Assembly (NCBI GenBank): GCA_945883675.1
Contig: CAMCYA010000006.1
Coordinates: forward strand, 1 to 42,299
DNA from: Bifidobacterium breve
GTDB taxonomy: Bacteria; Actinomycetota; Actinomycetes; Nanopelagicales; Nanopelagicaceae
Length of the DNA: 42,299 nucleotides
Direction of reading: 5' to 3'
In this document: piece after piece, positions 41,742 through 42,299 of the stretch
Layout of the letters: the number at the start of each line of letters is the position of its first letter
Position numbering within the stretch: the stretch's first letter is position 1
Program-made: the position numbers and the translations under genes
Notes under the pieces: generated by a model
Seen by the model: only the letters and a program-made list of their open reading frames with translations
Databases searched by the model: none
What the model was told of the DNA's origin: nothing

Positions 41742-42299
41742 TGCACATCTCCAATCTTTTGGACAATTGAATCAATTACGGTTGTGTGACCTTTGTAGAA
41801 AGTATGCGTAACTACTCCAGGAAGGATGAGCCCATGGTAGGGAGTATTTGTAGCCTTTGACATAGTTAAATCACGGTCCACTTGCCAATTTTTAGAGGCA
41901 TCAATCACAACAAGGTTTGCCACCGAGCCAACCGCAATCTCTTGACCCTGATTCTTATACCCACCTATTCGGGCAGGAGCCGATGACATACGGTCAGCAA
42001 CCTGCTCCCAGCTCATAAGATTGCTGTCCACCATAGTTTTTTGCACAATGGAGAGTGCAGTTTCTAACCCCAACATGCCAAAAGATGCTTCTTGCCATTC
42101 GCATTCTTTAGACTCAACCGGATGCGGCGCGTGATCTGTTGCAACAATGTCAATGATCCCTTCAGCTAACGCTTCGCGCAGGGCATGCACATCATCGCTA
42201 GTTCGTAGCGGTGGATTCACTTTAAAGATTGGGTCGTAAGAAGTAGCACGATCGTCGGTAAGCAAAAGGTGATGCGGAGTCACTTCAGCAGTAACGTTA
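41738..42299 (-). CDS. pyrC: Dihydroorotase, C-terminal part (N-terminus beyond window)
   Basis: Cyclises carbamoyl-aspartate to dihydroorotate. The last 186 codons are present. TPHHLLLTDD holds the metal-ligand histidine region, IVATDHAPH the catalytic aspartate, and MLGLETAL and SVANLVVID the end of the barrel and the small beta domain typical of class I dihydroorotases. The frame stays open to the right edge of the window (codons before the internal GTG at 42283 fit the family), so the true start lies outside. It overlaps carA by four bases. Confidence 0.94.
   Translation of the reverse strand, partial: NVTAEVTPHHLLLTDDRATSYDPIFKVNPPLRTSDDVHALREALAEGIIDIVATDHAPHPVESKECEWQEASFGMLGLETALSIVQKTMVDSNLMSWEQVADRMSSAPARIGGYKNQGQEIAVGSVANLVVIDASKNWQVDRDLTMSKATNTPYHGLILPGVVTHTFYKGHTTVIDSIVQKIGDVQ

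Noticed and set aside
1-42299. CRISPR arrays, insertion sequences, prophage or attachment sites
   Set aside because: I saw no regularly spaced repeats, transposase, integrase or phage genes; nearly all bases belong to conserved housekeeping genes.

Overview
This window is a densely packed, roughly mid-40s percent G+C (by eye) actinobacterial chromosome segment with no phage, insertion sequence or CRISPR content. The assignment rests on actinobacteria-specific genes: mycothiol ligase mshC, pafB/pafC, the SCO1664/DUF3090/MSMEG_4193 trio, an N-terminal mycobacterial-type integration host factor (mIHF) domain, and a PriA without helicase motifs. Modest G+C, tiny intergenic gaps, overlapping stop codons and no gene-free stretch of 300 bases suggest a streamlined lineage such as the freshwater Nanopelagicales (acI). 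That placement is inference, not proof.

Layout. (1) 1-14,241 resembles the Mycobacterium tuberculosis Rv2092c-Rv2135c neighbourhood: a cut-off lipid/diacylglycerol kinase, tatC-tatA, pafC-pafB, trmI, a divergent RecB-like nuclease, HAD phosphatase-metH, divergent PAC2, then mshC-SCO1664-DUF3090-phosphatase and an aldo/keto reductase. The Pup-proteasome genes that normally sit between trmI and pafB are absent here. (2) 14,238-25,826 is a mixed section: M20 peptidase, tRNA-Leu(GAG), apt, an OafA-type acyltransferase, thymidine kinase, two small membrane protein families, an AzgA-like purine permease with a structured leader and strong terminator, ung, an ABC ATPase, an ACT protein plus a separate SerB phosphatase, and hisG-hisE. 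(3) 25,873-42,299 is a long minus-strand housekeeping run resembling Rv1383-Rv1408: pyrC-carA-carB-pyrK-pyrD-pyrF, a fused mIHF-guanylate kinase, rpoZ, coaBC, metK, priA, def, fmt, rsmB, rpe.

How the genes work together. The pyr/car block makes UMP from carbamoyl phosphate. apt, tdk and the permease salvage purines and thymidine. metH and metK form part of the methionine/SAM cycle. def and fmt handle formyl-methionine. trmI and rsmB modify tRNA and 16S rRNA. pafBC, ung, the RecB-like nuclease and PriA belong to DNA damage response or repair.

Two observations stand out. First, the mIHF nucleoid protein and guanylate kinase form a single open reading frame (33,994-34,866). Second, almost every gene that begins a transcription unit has a TANNNT -10 box 6-8 bases before its start codon and no Shine-Dalgarno sequence, which points to leaderless transcripts. 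Internal operon genes more often carry Shine-Dalgarno motifs or overlap the preceding gene. I used this to revise several start codons.
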